Assembly: GCF_014192715.1 (NCBI RefSeq)
Contig: NZ_JACHYH010000003.1
Span: 434,001 to 498,000 of the forward strand
From: Luteibacter sp. Sphag1AF
GTDB lineage: Bacteria > Pseudomonadota > Gammaproteobacteria > Xanthomonadales > Rhodanobacteraceae
Reading direction: 5' to 3'
DNA: 64,000 nucleotides
In this document: piece after piece, positions 33,239 to 43,745 of the stretch
Layout: each line of letters begins with the position of its first letter
Numbering within the stretch: position 1 is the first letter of the stretch
The notes under the pieces: model-generated
Told to the model about the DNA's origin: nothing
The model's input: the letters and a program-made list of their open reading frames with translations, nothing else
Databases searched by the model: none
Made by a program: the position numbers and the translations under genes

Positions 33239-33970
33239 ATGCAGATACATGCGGTATCGCTCGACCTCGATGACACGCTCTGGCCGGTCCTTCCAGCTCT
33301 CATCGAGGCCGAGCACTGTGTGGACCGGTGGCTGCGCGAACACCACCCCACCGTTGCCTCCGCATGGCCCATCGAGGCCATGCGTGAGTTGCGCGATCGT
33401 ATCGCGCAGGAAAACACCCACCTCTCCCACGACTTCAGCGAACAGCGGCGCCTGACCATCCGGCACGCCTTTTCCGCTTGCGGCATCGACGATGCCCCGG
33501 TGGACGAGCTGTGGACGATCTATTTCGCCGCACGCAACCGCGTGGAGCTCTATCCTGACTCCCTTGCCGCACTGGAACGCATCGCGGCCCACCGGCCGAT
33601 TGCCAGCATAAGCAACGGCAATGCGGACCTGGAAGTCATTGGTCTTCATCATTTCTTCCGTGAGCGCCTGAGCGCCAGCATCGAGGGTGTCGCCAAGCCG
33701 CACCCGCGCATCTTCCGCGCAGCCGCCGAGCGACTGGGCATCGCGCCAGAGCACATCCTGCATGTGGGCGACGACCCGCTGCTTGATGTCGTCGGCGCCC
33801 GCGAAGCCGGACTGGTCACCGGCTGGCTCAATCGCACGGGCGCCACCTGGTCGCATGGTCCTGCACCTGATTACGAATTTCCGGACATGACCGCGCTGGC
33901 CGACTGGCTGGAAGCGGATCGACTGTCCGGCAGCTCTTCGCGCGCCAGCCAGGCGCATCCCATTTCTTGA
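33239..33970 (+). CDS. HAD-superfamily hydrolase
   Basis: A 243-residue cytosolic phosphatase-like protein. HAD motif I is DLDDTLWP with the nucleophile Asp, motif II is SISNGN, Lys of motif III is in GVAKPHP, and motif IV is HVGDDPLLDV. A helical cap lies between motifs I and II, as in subclass IA (YjjG/phosphoglycolate-phosphatase type). The substrate is not predictable. It begins 8 bp after the LysM fusion gene and precedes an M17 aminopeptidase. Confidence 0.88.
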   Translation: MQIHAVSLDLDDTLWPVLPALIEAEHCVDRWLREHHPTVASAWPIEAMRELRDRIAQENTHLSHDFSEQRRLTIRHAFSACGIDDAPVDELWTIYFAARNRVELYPDSLAALERIAAHRPIASISNGNADLEVIGLHHFFRERLSASIEGVAKPHPRIFRAAAERLGIAPEHILHVGDDPLLDVVGAREAGLVTGWLNRTGATWSHGPAPDYEFPDMTALADWLEADRLSGSSSRASQAHPIS

Positions 33971-34009
33971 ACGCGCGGTGCTTTGCATCGCAGGCATCTG
34001 GAGGCCCCC

Positions 34010-35389
34010 ATGTCATCGCTGATTGAACGCAAGTCCGGAAAACATGCATTCGTTGTCATCGAAACCGTCGATACAGCAGGCATGGCCGCTACCGAAGGGC
34101 GACTGGATGCAGCGCAGAAGCAATGGCTGACGGCAACCGGGTTTCGCCCCACACCAGGCAGCGTGGCGCTGCTGCCGGACGCCAAAGGCGCGCTCACGCG
34201 CGTCCTTATAGGCGTGGATCGCGATGATCCCTTGTCGGGCGTGTCGTCTCTGCCCCATCGGCTGCCGGCCGGCGACTATGCCCTCGCACCGGAAGGCGTG
34301 ATCGACAACGAAGAACTGCTCGCACTCGGCTGGGCGCTCGGCGCCTACAGTTTTGATCGTTATCGCAAGACGGCGCGTAGCCCCGCGCGCCTGGCCATTT
34401 CCGGCACCACCCTGAAGACACTCGCCCCGTTGGTGGATGCGACGGCGCAGGTGCGCGACCTGGTCAACACGCCGACCGAGGACATGGGCCCGGAACATCT
34501 GGCGGAAGCCATCAAGGCGCACGCCAACACGTACAAAGGCAAGTTCCGGGAGTGGGTGGGCGACGAGTTGCTGTCAGCCAACTTCCCGACCATTCACGCT
34601 GTGGGCCGCGCGAGCCATCGTCCGCCGCGCCTCATCGAGCTGACCTGGGGCAACGCCACCGATCCCAAACTGATGATCGTCGGCAAGGGTGTGTGCTTCG
34701 ATACCGGCGGCCTGGATCTGAAGCCCGCCGACGGCATGCGCTGGATGAAGAAAGACATGGGTGGCGCAGCGCATGCGATTGCGCTGGCCAGCCTGGTGAT
34801 GCAGGCCGGGCTGCCGGTGCACCTGACGCTACTGGTTCCGGCGGTGGAGAACGCCGTGTCCGGCAATGCCATGCGTCCGGGCGAGGTGATTGTCACGCGC
34901 GCGGGCTATTCCGTGGAGGTGGACAACACCGATGCCGAGGGCCGGCTCGTGCTGTGCGATGCACTGGCTTACGCCTCGGAGCAGAAACCCGACCTGATCG
35001 TGGATTTCGCAACGCTGACGGGCGCCGCACGCGTCGCACTGGGCCCCGACCTGCCCGCGCTGTTCACCAACCGCGACAGCCTGGCCAACGACGTGCTGGC
35101 GGCCGGTACGGCGGTGGCTGACCCGCTGTGGCGCCTGCCGTTGTGGCGCCCGTACCGTCGCATGCTGGAATCGTATCTGGCCGACTTCGCCAACTCGGGC
35201 GCGTCGCGTCATGCCGGCGCCATCACTGCCGCGCTTTACCTTGAGCGATTCGTGCCGGAAGACATCAACTGGATGCACCTGGACACGTATTCGTGGAATG
35301 ACGCGGATCGTCCCGGCCATCCGCGCGGCGGCGAAGCGCAGGGGCTTCGCGCGTTTTTCCGCTTCCTGAGCGAACGTTACGCTGCCTGA
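34010..35389 (+). CDS. Leucyl aminopeptidase family protein (M17)
   Basis: A 459-residue di-metal cytosolic aminopeptidase. The C-terminal catalytic domain has VGKGVCFDTGGLDLKP and the signature NTDAEGRL, with metal-binding Asp/Glu and the Lys in KKDMGGAA. It is PepB-like in length and lacks the long N-terminus of PepA. ATG 34010, preceded by TGGAGGCCCCC, is preferred to the frame's upstream start. Probably co-transcribed with the HAD gene. Confidence 0.92.
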   Translation: MSSLIERKSGKHAFVVIETVDTAGMAATEGRLDAAQKQWLTATGFRPTPGSVALLPDAKGALTRVLIGVDRDDPLSGVSSLPHRLPAGDYALAPEGVIDNEELLALGWALGAYSFDRYRKTARSPARLAISGTTLKTLAPLVDATAQVRDLVNTPTEDMGPEHLAEAIKAHANTYKGKFREWVGDELLSANFPTIHAVGRASHRPPRLIELTWGNATDPKLMIVGKGVCFDTGGLDLKPADGMRWMKKDMGGAAHAIALASLVMQAGLPVHLTLLVPAVENAVSGNAMRPGEVIVTRAGYSVEVDNTDAEGRLVLCDALAYASEQKPDLIVDFATLTGAARVALGPDLPALFTNRDSLANDVLAAGTAVADPLWRLPLWRPYRRMLESYLADFANSGASRHAGAITAALYLERFVPEDINWMHLDTYSWNDADRPGHPRGGEAQGLRAFFRFLSERYAA

Positions 35390-35428
35390 TCTGCACAGCC
35401 TGCCCCATCGGCCCGCCGGCGCCTGCGC

Positions 35429-35743
35429 TCAGGAGTCGGCGTCGGCCTGGCCGGCGCGACGGGCTTCAGCAACTTCCAGCGCCACCACGGCGCGCAGGTT
35501 GCGTTCCAGTTCGGCAATCGTGAGCGGGAAATAATTGTCGGCACGATCGGGGGCTGACCAACTCTCGACGCGCGCTTCGGTGACCGGAACGCCCACGGCA
35601 TTGAGCGCTTCGCACACGCGCCTTGGGTCCAGGTGAGTGGATTGCAGCACCAGTTGCCACAACCAGTTCATTCGCTGCGGATCCACGCCGCGCGTCATCG
35701 GTGGGCGCGTGTATTCGCGCGCCGGAGTGTCTTTGCTGTTCAC
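35429..35743 (-). CDS. Hypothetical 104-aa protein
   Basis: Begins at a GTG with GGAAGGG eight bases upstream; longer starts lack such a site. A conserved-looking helical core (RMNWLWQLVLQSTHLDPRRV and YFPLTIAELERNLRAVV) suggests a small folded cytosolic protein. I do not recognise the family. It converges on the M17 gene and lies upstream of, and parallel to, nothing obvious in function. Confidence 0.5.
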   Translation of the reverse strand: MNSKDTPAREYTRPPMTRGVDPQRMNWLWQLVLQSTHLDPRRVCEALNAVGVPVTEARVESWSAPDRADNYFPLTIAELERNLRAVVALEVAEARRAGQADADS

Positions 35744-35840
35744 GAGGCGAGCCCTTCCTGATGCCGTGCCGGGCAACGATTATGGCATCGGGAACGCATA
35801 AGTTTGCGACCAGAAAGAGCGTAAGCCGCGCCCATGAATG

Positions 35841-36332
35841 TCAGAAAGCCTGTTCGTCCTCGCGGCCACGGGTGTCTGGTTGCACCGGTCGGATGACGTA
35901 GCCGACGGGCGACCAACCGCCCTGAACCGGGGCCAGCGAAATGCTTTCCTGCACGTCGCCCTGCGAATAGCGTGCATGGAATACGACGTTGAGATAGTCC
36001 CCTTCCGGCAATCCCTTGGGATCGACCACGCGGGTAATTTCAAACCAGTCCCGGGCACGGAATCGCCCCAGTTGCGCACGCAGGCCGATGAGGTAACGCA
36101 GCCAGTCGGCGAGCGGTACGCGGTCACGCATGAGGATGTCGGCCGCTTCCCACATGGCCTCGGCCTGGTGAGTGTTGGACAACTCGACCCAGTGGGTGGC
36201 CGTGGCCACGGCGCTGTCGATGCTGCGAAGAGGCGTGTCGATGCCCGGGCCGATGGTGAGGAATTCGGCCAGTGCACGCATCTTGCCCAGGTTGTCGACC
36301 GCGGCGTAGCCGCGTGTACCGGATCGAGCCAT
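35841..36332 (-). CDS. DUF4019 family protein
   Basis: A 163-residue protein starting behind GGGAGGTTCGC. The body matches DUF4019: an Ala-rich helix with QAEAMWEAADILM, then WLRYLIGLRAQLGRF, EGDYLNVVFHARYSQGD and closing GGWSPVGYVIRPV. Most DUF4019 proteins are exported, but no signal peptide is evident here. Function is unknown. Confidence 0.6.
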   Translation of the reverse strand: MARSGTRGYAAVDNLGKMRALAEFLTIGPGIDTPLRSIDSAVATATHWVELSNTHQAEAMWEAADILMRDRVPLADWLRYLIGLRAQLGRFRARDWFEITRVVDPKGLPEGDYLNVVFHARYSQGDVQESISLAPVQGGWSPVGYVIRPVQPDTRGREDEQAF

Positions 36333-36433
36333 GCGAACCTCCCTGCATGCGCCTGAAGGGTCTGCCCATCACCGCGCCGGGTCAAGCCAGCCGAAAGGAC
36401 TAGGCCCCGACCGCACCTTCACGCGAGCACGCC

Positions 36434-37098
36434 CTAGCGTGCGGGAAAGGTCAGGACGTCGGCCGTGTAGGTTTCCACAACAAGGCTGAAGGGCTGGTTG
36501 CCCGCCGTGTACAACACGGCCCGGTGTTGCAGTACCTCATGGGGGATCGCCAGGGGCAGAGTCTTCGACGGCCCCACAGGCGCGCCCATTTCCCAGCCCC
36601 TGGGTAATGGCGACCAGAGCAGTTCTGCCTTTGTGGTCTGTCTGCGGAAGCCCAGTGGCTGCACCACCTTGCCGAATGGCTGATCGGTGGTGTCGAGGGT
36701 ACGGTTCATCTCTGGTGTGAGCCGTGAAGGCACATACCAGTTGTCGGCCTCGGACAGGACGTGTCCACCGCATGCCAACTGTACGCGGCGATACCGGACG
36801 GGCTCAGCGTCATCAATGCCAAGCTCTGCACGTGCGCCTTCCGGCAGCGGCTTGTCGGCACCAGGCACGCGATTTGCCACCACTTTGGCCGGATCAGCCA
36901 TGCCGTGCTCACCGCACCAGCGCTCCAGCGTCAGCGTGGCGCTGGGATGACTCAGGAGATCTGAGTTGAGCGTTTCCAGAAGCGCAAGCGCCTGGAGGCG
37001 TGATTCGAAGTCGTCCACCCACGGTGCACGCGGCGGGCGCGCCTGCGTGCTGCTGACAGCCACGACGGCCGCCATGGCCGCCACTGTCGTCAGGCGGT

Positions 37099-37102
<4 letters not shown>
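36434..37102 (-). CDS. Exported chorismate-lyase-like (UbiC fold) protein
   Basis: A 222-residue protein with a signal peptide (MAAVVAVSSTQA) followed by a region like UbiC: RYRRVQLACGGHVLSEADNWYVPS, then QPFGKVVQPLGFRR. UbiC-type proteins convert chorismate to 4-hydroxybenzoate, but here a periplasmic location would separate it from chorismate, so it may bind another ligand. Its ATG overlaps the trpE stop (ATGA), meaning translational coupling with chorismate-using TrpE. The similarity is by pattern only; catalysis is not shown. Confidence 0.6.
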
Positions 37103-38604
<1,502 letters not shown>

Positions 38605-38614
38605 TGTAGGCCAG

Positions 38615-40615
38615 TCAGCCGAGTCGCTGCCTGGGTAGCCCGCGAAGATGCAGAGTAAAGGCCACGCCACTGCCATCTTCCAGATTGCGGGCACTGGCCG
38701 AACCCTGATGGCGCTCGGCCACCAGGCGCACTACATACAGGCCCAGGCCCAGATGGGGCGCGTCGCCGGGCGTGGCCTTGTCGCGCAGGCTGACCAACGA
38801 ATCGAACAGGCGCCCCTGCATGGCCGTGGGCAAAGCAGGCCCCTGATTGGCCAGTTCGATGTCGGCGCCATCCGATGTCGGACGCAGGGAAATACGCAGC
38901 CAGCCGTTCGGCGGGGTGAACGACAGGGCGTTATCGAACAGCTTGTCCAGCGCCTGCGCCACGAGTTCAGGGGACACATGCATGAGCACGGGGCCTTGCG
39001 GCAGCAGGCATTCAACCCGCCGATCCCCCGCCAGCGCCCGGTAGCCCTCAGCGCAACCGCGCACGATGTCGGCCATATTCACGTCTTCGGCTTCCGCCGC
39101 AGCAATCGCCCGCTCCATGCGGCTTGCCTCGCTCATGGCGCGCACAAGCGCACCCAGACGGGCCACGCCGTCGCGCGCCCGCAACAGATACGGCTGCGCT
39201 TCGGCGGGAAGGCCGGCGTGATCCAGGTTGTCGAGCGACGACTTGACGATAGCCAACGGGGTATTTAGCTCGTGCGACAGCTTCGATGCCAGGGTTCGCA
39301 AATAGTCTGTGTAGCTGCCCACCACATCGAACAGTCGGGCGAAGCTGCGGGCCAGATCCCCCAGCTCATCCTCTGAGTCGATGAGGGGAAACGGCCCGTC
39401 CAGACGTCCATCGTTGTCCTGAGCGCGCTCGGCGGCATTGCGCAAACGGCGCAGGCGAATGGTCAATCGGGTGGCAAACATCAGCAACACGCCACCGGCG
39501 ATCAGCAGGACCGCAAAACTGGTCAGCAGCAAGCCGAACAAGGCACGATTCGCCAGCAGCGGAACAGCCCGGCTTGGCTGCTCCAGAAGGACAACGCCAC
39601 GCGATTGTCCGCGCACCTCGATCGGCATGGCGGCGGCAAGAACCACACTGCCCCGTGCTTCACCTGCACGCCACGCCGTGGCCGGGGTGCCCTTCAGGGC
39701 TTCTGCAACTTCAGGCAGATCGACGCGCGGGGCATCTTCTGCCCAGCCACCGTCTTCGTCCAGCCGGGTGGCCAGCAGCGAGCGGTAGATCAGCGACGCG
39801 AACCAGCCCGGACGCTCCGATGCGGGCAAGTTGGGCAGATCCAGACGGCCGCTCTGCGCGAGCAACCATGCATCGGGCGCGAGGACGCGAACGCGAACGC
39901 CGTCGGGCGCAAGGAGGGCAAGCTCACGGGAAAGAGCGGTCGAGTACTCAAGAATGGGCCGGACATCCGCCGCCGCAGGGTCGCTGCTGTCCCCGGGAAG
40001 ATGTGCGCCTATGCCGAGTCGCTCGATGGCCAGGCCGCGCGGCAAGCGAAGCTCCACGCGAAAACCGCTGCCATCCTCCTGCCACTGAGCGTTCAGACGG
40101 TCGGGCAAAATGCCTGCCGGCGGGTCCATGGCAATGCCTGTGGTGGCACCGGGCGCGGAGCTGGCAATCAGGTAACGCTGCGTGTCATCACTGCTGGCGA
40201 TGGTGAGGACCAGATGGTCGGCGCTCATGGCCAGATGGTCTTCGGCGTCCGCCCGATGACGTCGGGGAGCGCGCACATCTATGTACGCATACAGCCAGTG
40301 CGCATCTTCAGCCAGAAGAAGGCGGGCATTTTTGCCCACCGGCTGCGCCCATGGCGTAAGCGCTGCCCAGTCGTCTCCGTAGCCATCCACGGTGATCGGC
40401 AACGAGGTGCGCTGGACGTACCAGGCAGGGCCCGCCGGCGGCAAAGGCGCATCGACCACGACAAGACTACGTGCCAGCGCGCGTGCGGATGCGACAAGCG
40501 CCTGGGCCTGACCTTCGCGCAGCAACGTTTCCATCTGCCGCACATATAGCCAGCCGGCCACTGGCAACGCCAGCGTGCAGAGGGCAACGAGAAGAAGTTT
40601 CTGGCGCAGGGTCAT
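38615..40615 (-). CDS. Sensor histidine kinase of the proteobacterial 'dedicated sortase system' type
   Basis: A 666-residue membrane kinase. An N-terminal TM anchor precedes a large periplasmic part. Residues ~55-170 (ITVDGYGDDWAAL ... WLYAYIDVRAPRR ... DHLVLTI) have the pattern of a CBM9-like beta-sandwich. A second TM helix lies near 360-385, then HAMP, HisKA with His near 449 (SHELNTPLAIV) and HATPase (DNALSFTPPNG). The kinase looks like the family described as paired with a dedicated sortase, yet no sortase is in the window. It follows its regulator and precedes trpE. Confidence 0.85.
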   Translation of the reverse strand: MTLRQKLLLVALCTLALPVAGWLYVRQMETLLREGQAQALVASARALARSLVVVDAPLPPAGPAWYVQRTSLPITVDGYGDDWAALTPWAQPVGKNARLLLAEDAHWLYAYIDVRAPRRHRADAEDHLAMSADHLVLTIASSDDTQRYLIASSAPGATTGIAMDPPAGILPDRLNAQWQEDGSGFRVELRLPRGLAIERLGIGAHLPGDSSDPAAADVRPILEYSTALSRELALLAPDGVRVRVLAPDAWLLAQSGRLDLPNLPASERPGWFASLIYRSLLATRLDEDGGWAEDAPRVDLPEVAEALKGTPATAWRAGEARGSVVLAAAMPIEVRGQSRGVVLLEQPSRAVPLLANRALFGLLLTSFAVLLIAGGVLLMFATRLTIRLRRLRNAAERAQDNDGRLDGPFPLIDSEDELGDLARSFARLFDVVGSYTDYLRTLASKLSHELNTPLAIVKSSLDNLDHAGLPAEAQPYLLRARDGVARLGALVRAMSEASRMERAIAAAEAEDVNMADIVRGCAEGYRALAGDRRVECLLPQGPVLMHVSPELVAQALDKLFDNALSFTPPNGWLRISLRPTSDGADIELANQGPALPTAMQGRLFDSLVSLRDKATPGDAPHLGLGLYVVRLVAERHQGSASARNLEDGSGVAFTLHLRGLPRQRLG

Positions 40616-40681
40616 GACGTGAAGCCTGTTATTGCGCGACGGCGATGGCGACGCGCAACGACATTGCGCACGGAATCACCG

Positions 40682-41371
40682 TCACGGAGTCCAGCGATAG
40701 CCCACGCCATGAACGGTTTCGATAGCGTCAAAATCCGGTGCCAGGGCAATGAACTTCTTGCGGATGCGTTTGATGTGCGAGGTGATCGTGGCGTCGTCCA
40801 CTACCAGTTCGGCTTCCCGCATCAGCTGGTCGCGGTTTTTCACGTGGCCGGGGAAGCGCACCAGCGTGTGCACCATCCAGAACTCGGTCACGGTCAGCGG
40901 AATTTCGATGCCATTCCAAAGGACGCGCATGCGCTCTGATTCCAGCTTCAGTGGGCCGTGCTCGATAACGGTTTCACTGGCAGCCGGCGCTTTCAGCGAC
41001 TCAATGCGACGGAACAGGGCCGCGATGCGGGCTGCAAGCTGATGCAGGCTGGTGTCTTTGCTCAGGTAGTCGTCCGCGCCCAGACGCAGGCCGGAAATGA
41101 CGTCAAAGTCGGAGTCACGGGCGGTCAGGAAGATGAGCGGAAGCGTGGCGGACTTCGCGCGCAGTTCGCGGCACAGGTCAAAGCCGCCTTCGGGCTCATC
41201 GCCCAGGCCGATGTCGATGATGACCAGGTCCGGCAGGCGCATGGAAAACGCGATGGACGCCTCACCCCGCGACCCGTAGCCACGCGTCTCGTAGCCGAAG
41301 CGATTGAGGGCTTCGACGTAGTTGGCGCGGATGATGGGCTCGTCTTCGACGATGGCGATAGTGCGGGCCAT
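40682..41371 (-). CDS. OmpR-type response regulator of the 'dedicated sortase system' type
   Basis: A 229-residue regulator with receiver domain (Asp in LVIIDIGLGDEPEGG, Lys in GADDYLSKD) and C-terminal winged-helix DNA-binding domain (VTEFWMVHTLVRFPG, IRKKFIALAPDF, GVGYRW). The stretch DIGLGDEPEGGFDLCRELRA is typical of the regulator paired with the sortase-type kinase. ATG 41371 is chosen. Its gene is first in a unit with the kinase, trpE and the UbiC-like gene. Confidence 0.88.
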   Translation of the reverse strand: MARTIAIVEDEPIIRANYVEALNRFGYETRGYGSRGEASIAFSMRLPDLVIIDIGLGDEPEGGFDLCRELRAKSATLPLIFLTARDSDFDVISGLRLGADDYLSKDTSLHQLAARIAALFRRIESLKAPAASETVIEHGPLKLESERMRVLWNGIEIPLTVTEFWMVHTLVRFPGHVKNRDQLMREAELVVDDATITSHIKRIRKKFIALAPDFDAIETVHGVGYRWTP

Positions 41372-41542
41372 GCGGTACTCCAATGGATAAGCGGCGTGCG
41401 CAGGGTGCTATGGGATGCCGCCATGCGCAAGGGACGAGAGTCAATTGCCTCAAATTCGCCCGATTCGGTCGGCGCAATGCCTCTTCACTGCCGCACTGCG
41501 CCCTCGCTGGCAGGGTTTACTTAACCCCACTGGAGGACACTC

Positions 41543-41650
41543 ATGAAAGCCGAAGCGAACAACACCGAACTGGAACGCAACTTTGAACCGCTGCGCGTCG
41601 CACTGGCCATCGGAGCACTGCTGCTCGGTATCGTCTTCGGCATGCACTGA
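41543..41650 (+). CDS. 35-aa single-span membrane peptide
   Basis: ATG 41543 stands six bases after GGAGG. The 35 residues run from a polar, acidic start (AEANNTELERNFEPL) into one hydrophobic helix (about 18-33) that ends FGMH. Its own terminator lies 90 bp downstream, and it diverges from the response-regulator gene. No family was recognised; its size makes it easy to miss in automated annotation. Confidence 0.6.
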   Translation: MKAEANNTELERNFEPLRVALAIGALLLGIVFGMH

Positions 41651-41736
41651 GGGTCATCCGGCGATGAACTTCCGCAGCGACCCCGACCCGGACTGGCAGC
41701 CGATCTGAACCCCCTCGCTCCTCGTGGAGCTTCTCA

Positions 41737-41772
41737 CTCCCCCGTACTCCTCGTCCGGGGGAGCTTTTTTTG
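41737..41772 (+). terminator. Strong Rho-independent terminator
   Basis: Perfect 8-bp stem (41737-41744 with 41756-41763) with a GC-rich core, followed by eight T. It ends the transcript of the 35-residue peptide and abuts the rpe stop. Confidence 0.85.
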
Positions 41773-41773
41773 C

Positions 41774-42448
41774 TCAGGCGTCCTGGATCGACCGATGCAT
41801 GCTGGCAATCGCTGCGGCGTAGTCCGGCGCATTGAAAATGGCTGATCCGGCAACAAAGGTGTCGGCGCCCGCCGCTGCGATCTGTGCGATGTTTTCCGTA
41901 TTGACGCCGCCATCCACTTCCAGACGGATAGGCCGACCGCTGCGGTCAATGCGCTCACGTACCTGACGGATCTTCTCCAGCGCCATCGGAATGAACTTCT
42001 GACCGCCGAAACCGGGGTTCACCGACATGATCAGCACCAGGTCGATCTTGTCCATGACGAAATCGAGGTAGTCCAGTGGCGTGGCCGGATTGAAGACCAG
42101 GCCGGCCTGGCAGCCTTCTTCCTTGATGAGGCTGATGGTGCGGTCGACGTGCTCGCTGGCTTCCGGATGAAAGCTGATGCTGTTGGCGCCAGCACGGGCA
42201 AAGTCGGGAACGATGCGATCCACGGGCTTGACCATGAGGTGCACGTCGATGTGCTCCATGATGCCGTAGTCACGCAGCGCCTTGAGCACCATCGGGCCGA
42301 TGGTCAGATTGGGCACGTAATGGTTGTCCATGACGTCGAAGTGCACCCACTGTGCGCCGGCGTCCAGCACTTTGCGGGTGTCATCGCCCAGGCGGGCGAA
42401 GTCGGCCGAGAGAATGGAAGGGGCGATGACGGGAGACTGGCGGGACAT
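41774..42448 (-). CDS. rpe: Ribulose-phosphate 3-epimerase
   Basis: A 224-residue TIM-barrel enzyme interconverting ribulose 5-phosphate and xylulose 5-phosphate in the pentose phosphate pathway. Metal and catalytic signatures are [19 protein letters not shown], the HLMVKP segment, [13 protein letters not shown] and VDGGVN. Length and ends match the family. It converges on the small peptide terminator. Confidence 0.97.
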   Translation of the reverse strand: MSRQSPVIAPSILSADFARLGDDTRKVLDAGAQWVHFDVMDNHYVPNLTIGPMVLKALRDYGIMEHIDVHLMVKPVDRIVPDFARAGANSISFHPEASEHVDRTISLIKEEGCQAGLVFNPATPLDYLDFVMDKIDLVLIMSVNPGFGGQKFIPMALEKIRQVRERIDRSGRPIRLEVDGGVNTENIAQIAAAGADTFVAGSAIFNAPDYAAAIASMHRSIQDA

Positions 42449-42514
42449 GGGCTGGCCTTGGTCGAAGAGCTAGGGGACTAGCGTAACGCGGATCAGTGAT
42501 GCGCCCGGAGACGC

Positions 42515-43333
42515 TTACTTGAAACCGCGCTCCGCCTTGATGCGTTCGTAAGCGGCGTTGATGTCGCTGGCGCGCGATTCGGCGCGGCGGCGCATGTCGT
42601 CCGGCAGGTCGCCCAGACGATCCGGGTGATGCTCGGAAATGAGCTTGCGATAGGCGCGCTTGATGGCGCGGTCATCTGCGTCACGAGCGATGCCCAGAAC
42701 GGTGTAAGGATCTGGTCCCTGCGTACTGCGCTGGGGCGGAATATAGCTACCCTGGCCGCCGCCACCGCCGTAGGCGCGCCCGCGTTGCTGCCCGCCCGTA
42801 TTCCAGGCATAGCCCTTCATGGCCATGAGGGCCATAAGTTCCATATCACTGATGCGCAGGGCAAACGCGAGCTGGCGCAGGATCGCCATCTTTTCAGGCG
42901 CGGGGTCGCCCTCGGCCAGAACCGTCTCCATGACCACATCCAGCACCGTGAAGCTGTGATCCCGGCGATGACCGACCCAGCTGCGCAGCTCATTGATGAC
43001 GATGGTGGCGTTGAATTCGGGCTGTTTGCCCTGGTTGAAGGCCACGATGGCATCGCGACGGCGTTCCGTATCGAGGCCAAAACGGTCCATCAGGCGTTCG
43101 GCGATGGCGATCTCCGCTTCGGAGATGCGGCCGTCGGCTTTGGCCACGGCGCCGATCAGGGCAAACAGCGGCTGGAGGTAGCCGCCCGCTGCGGGAGCCG
43201 CCCGGGCGCGCTTCTGCTGACGGCTGGCATCGAACATGAAGCCGAGGGCAGCACCCACCATGGCGCCGAGAAGGCTGAAATGGGTGAACCAGAAGCCAAT
43301 GAAGGCACCAATGAGGGTGACGGAAAAATTCAT
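42515..43333 (-). CDS. djlA: DnaJ-like membrane co-chaperone DjlA
   Basis: A 272-residue protein with an N-terminal TM segment (LIGAFIGFWFTHFSLLGAMVGAALGFMF), a TerB-like helical domain (about 50-170), a Gly-rich linker and a C-terminal J domain with HPD in EHHPDRLG near residue 238. This order is DjlA, which stimulates DnaK at the membrane. ATG 43333 overlaps the cytochrome gene stop (ATGA), so the pair is translationally coupled. Confidence 0.93.
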   Translation of the reverse strand: MNFSVTLIGAFIGFWFTHFSLLGAMVGAALGFMFDASRQQKRARAAPAAGGYLQPLFALIGAVAKADGRISEAEIAIAERLMDRFGLDTERRRDAIVAFNQGKQPEFNATIVINELRSWVGHRRDHSFTVLDVVMETVLAEGDPAPEKMAILRQLAFALRISDMELMALMAMKGYAWNTGGQQRGRAYGGGGGQGSYIPPQRSTQGPDPYTVLGIARDADDRAIKRAYRKLISEHHPDRLGDLPDDMRRRAESRASDINAAYERIKAERGFK

Positions 43334-43644
43334 GGAGCGGCCTGGGGATGGGGCGTCTGGGCGGAGAACCACTCGGCGAGCTGGTCCAGTTCCGCATCGG
43401 AGAGGGGGCCGGTGGCCGCGCGCATGACCGCAATGTCGCGACGCCCGTCCCGGTACTGGCGCAAAGCTTCGCGCAGATAGTCCTTGCGCTGACCCGCGAG
43501 GTTGGGCGCGCCCGGCATCGTCGCCGTGCCGTCCGCGCCGTGGCAGGCCGCGCACAGCCCCAGACGCGCCGGCTTGGACGGCGGGGCAGCGAACGCAGGG
43601 AATGTCAGGGCCAGGGCAAGCGCCGCGGTCGTCAGAATACGCAT
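43330..43644 (-). CDS. Small periplasmic c-type cytochrome
   Basis: A 104-residue class I cytochrome c. After a signal peptide (LTTAALALALTFPAFA) come the heme motif CAACH at about residues 31-35 and a Met ligand, probably in AVMRAATGPLSD. Length is that of the cytochrome c553/c5-type single-domain carriers. ATG 43644 is preferred because it opens the signal peptide. Its stop overlaps the djlA start. Confidence 0.9.
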   Translation of the reverse strand: MRILTTAALALALTFPAFAAPPSKPARLGLCAACHGADGTATMPGAPNLAGQRKDYLREALRQYRDGRRDIAVMRAATGPLSDAELDQLAEWFSAQTPHPQAAP

Positions 43645-43745
43645 TCGTAACGCTATGAGGGCATCGGACGCTAATTCTAGCCTGCGGTGGGGCGGGTCGG
43701 GGGCGGTACAATGGCGCATCCCTTAGCCTTTCCGGAGTCCGAGCC

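Noticed and set aside
41664-41708. 14-codon frame (MNFRSDPDPDWQPI) as a possible trp leader peptide
   Set aside because: Single Trp, no alternative hairpins, and on the strand opposite to trpE.
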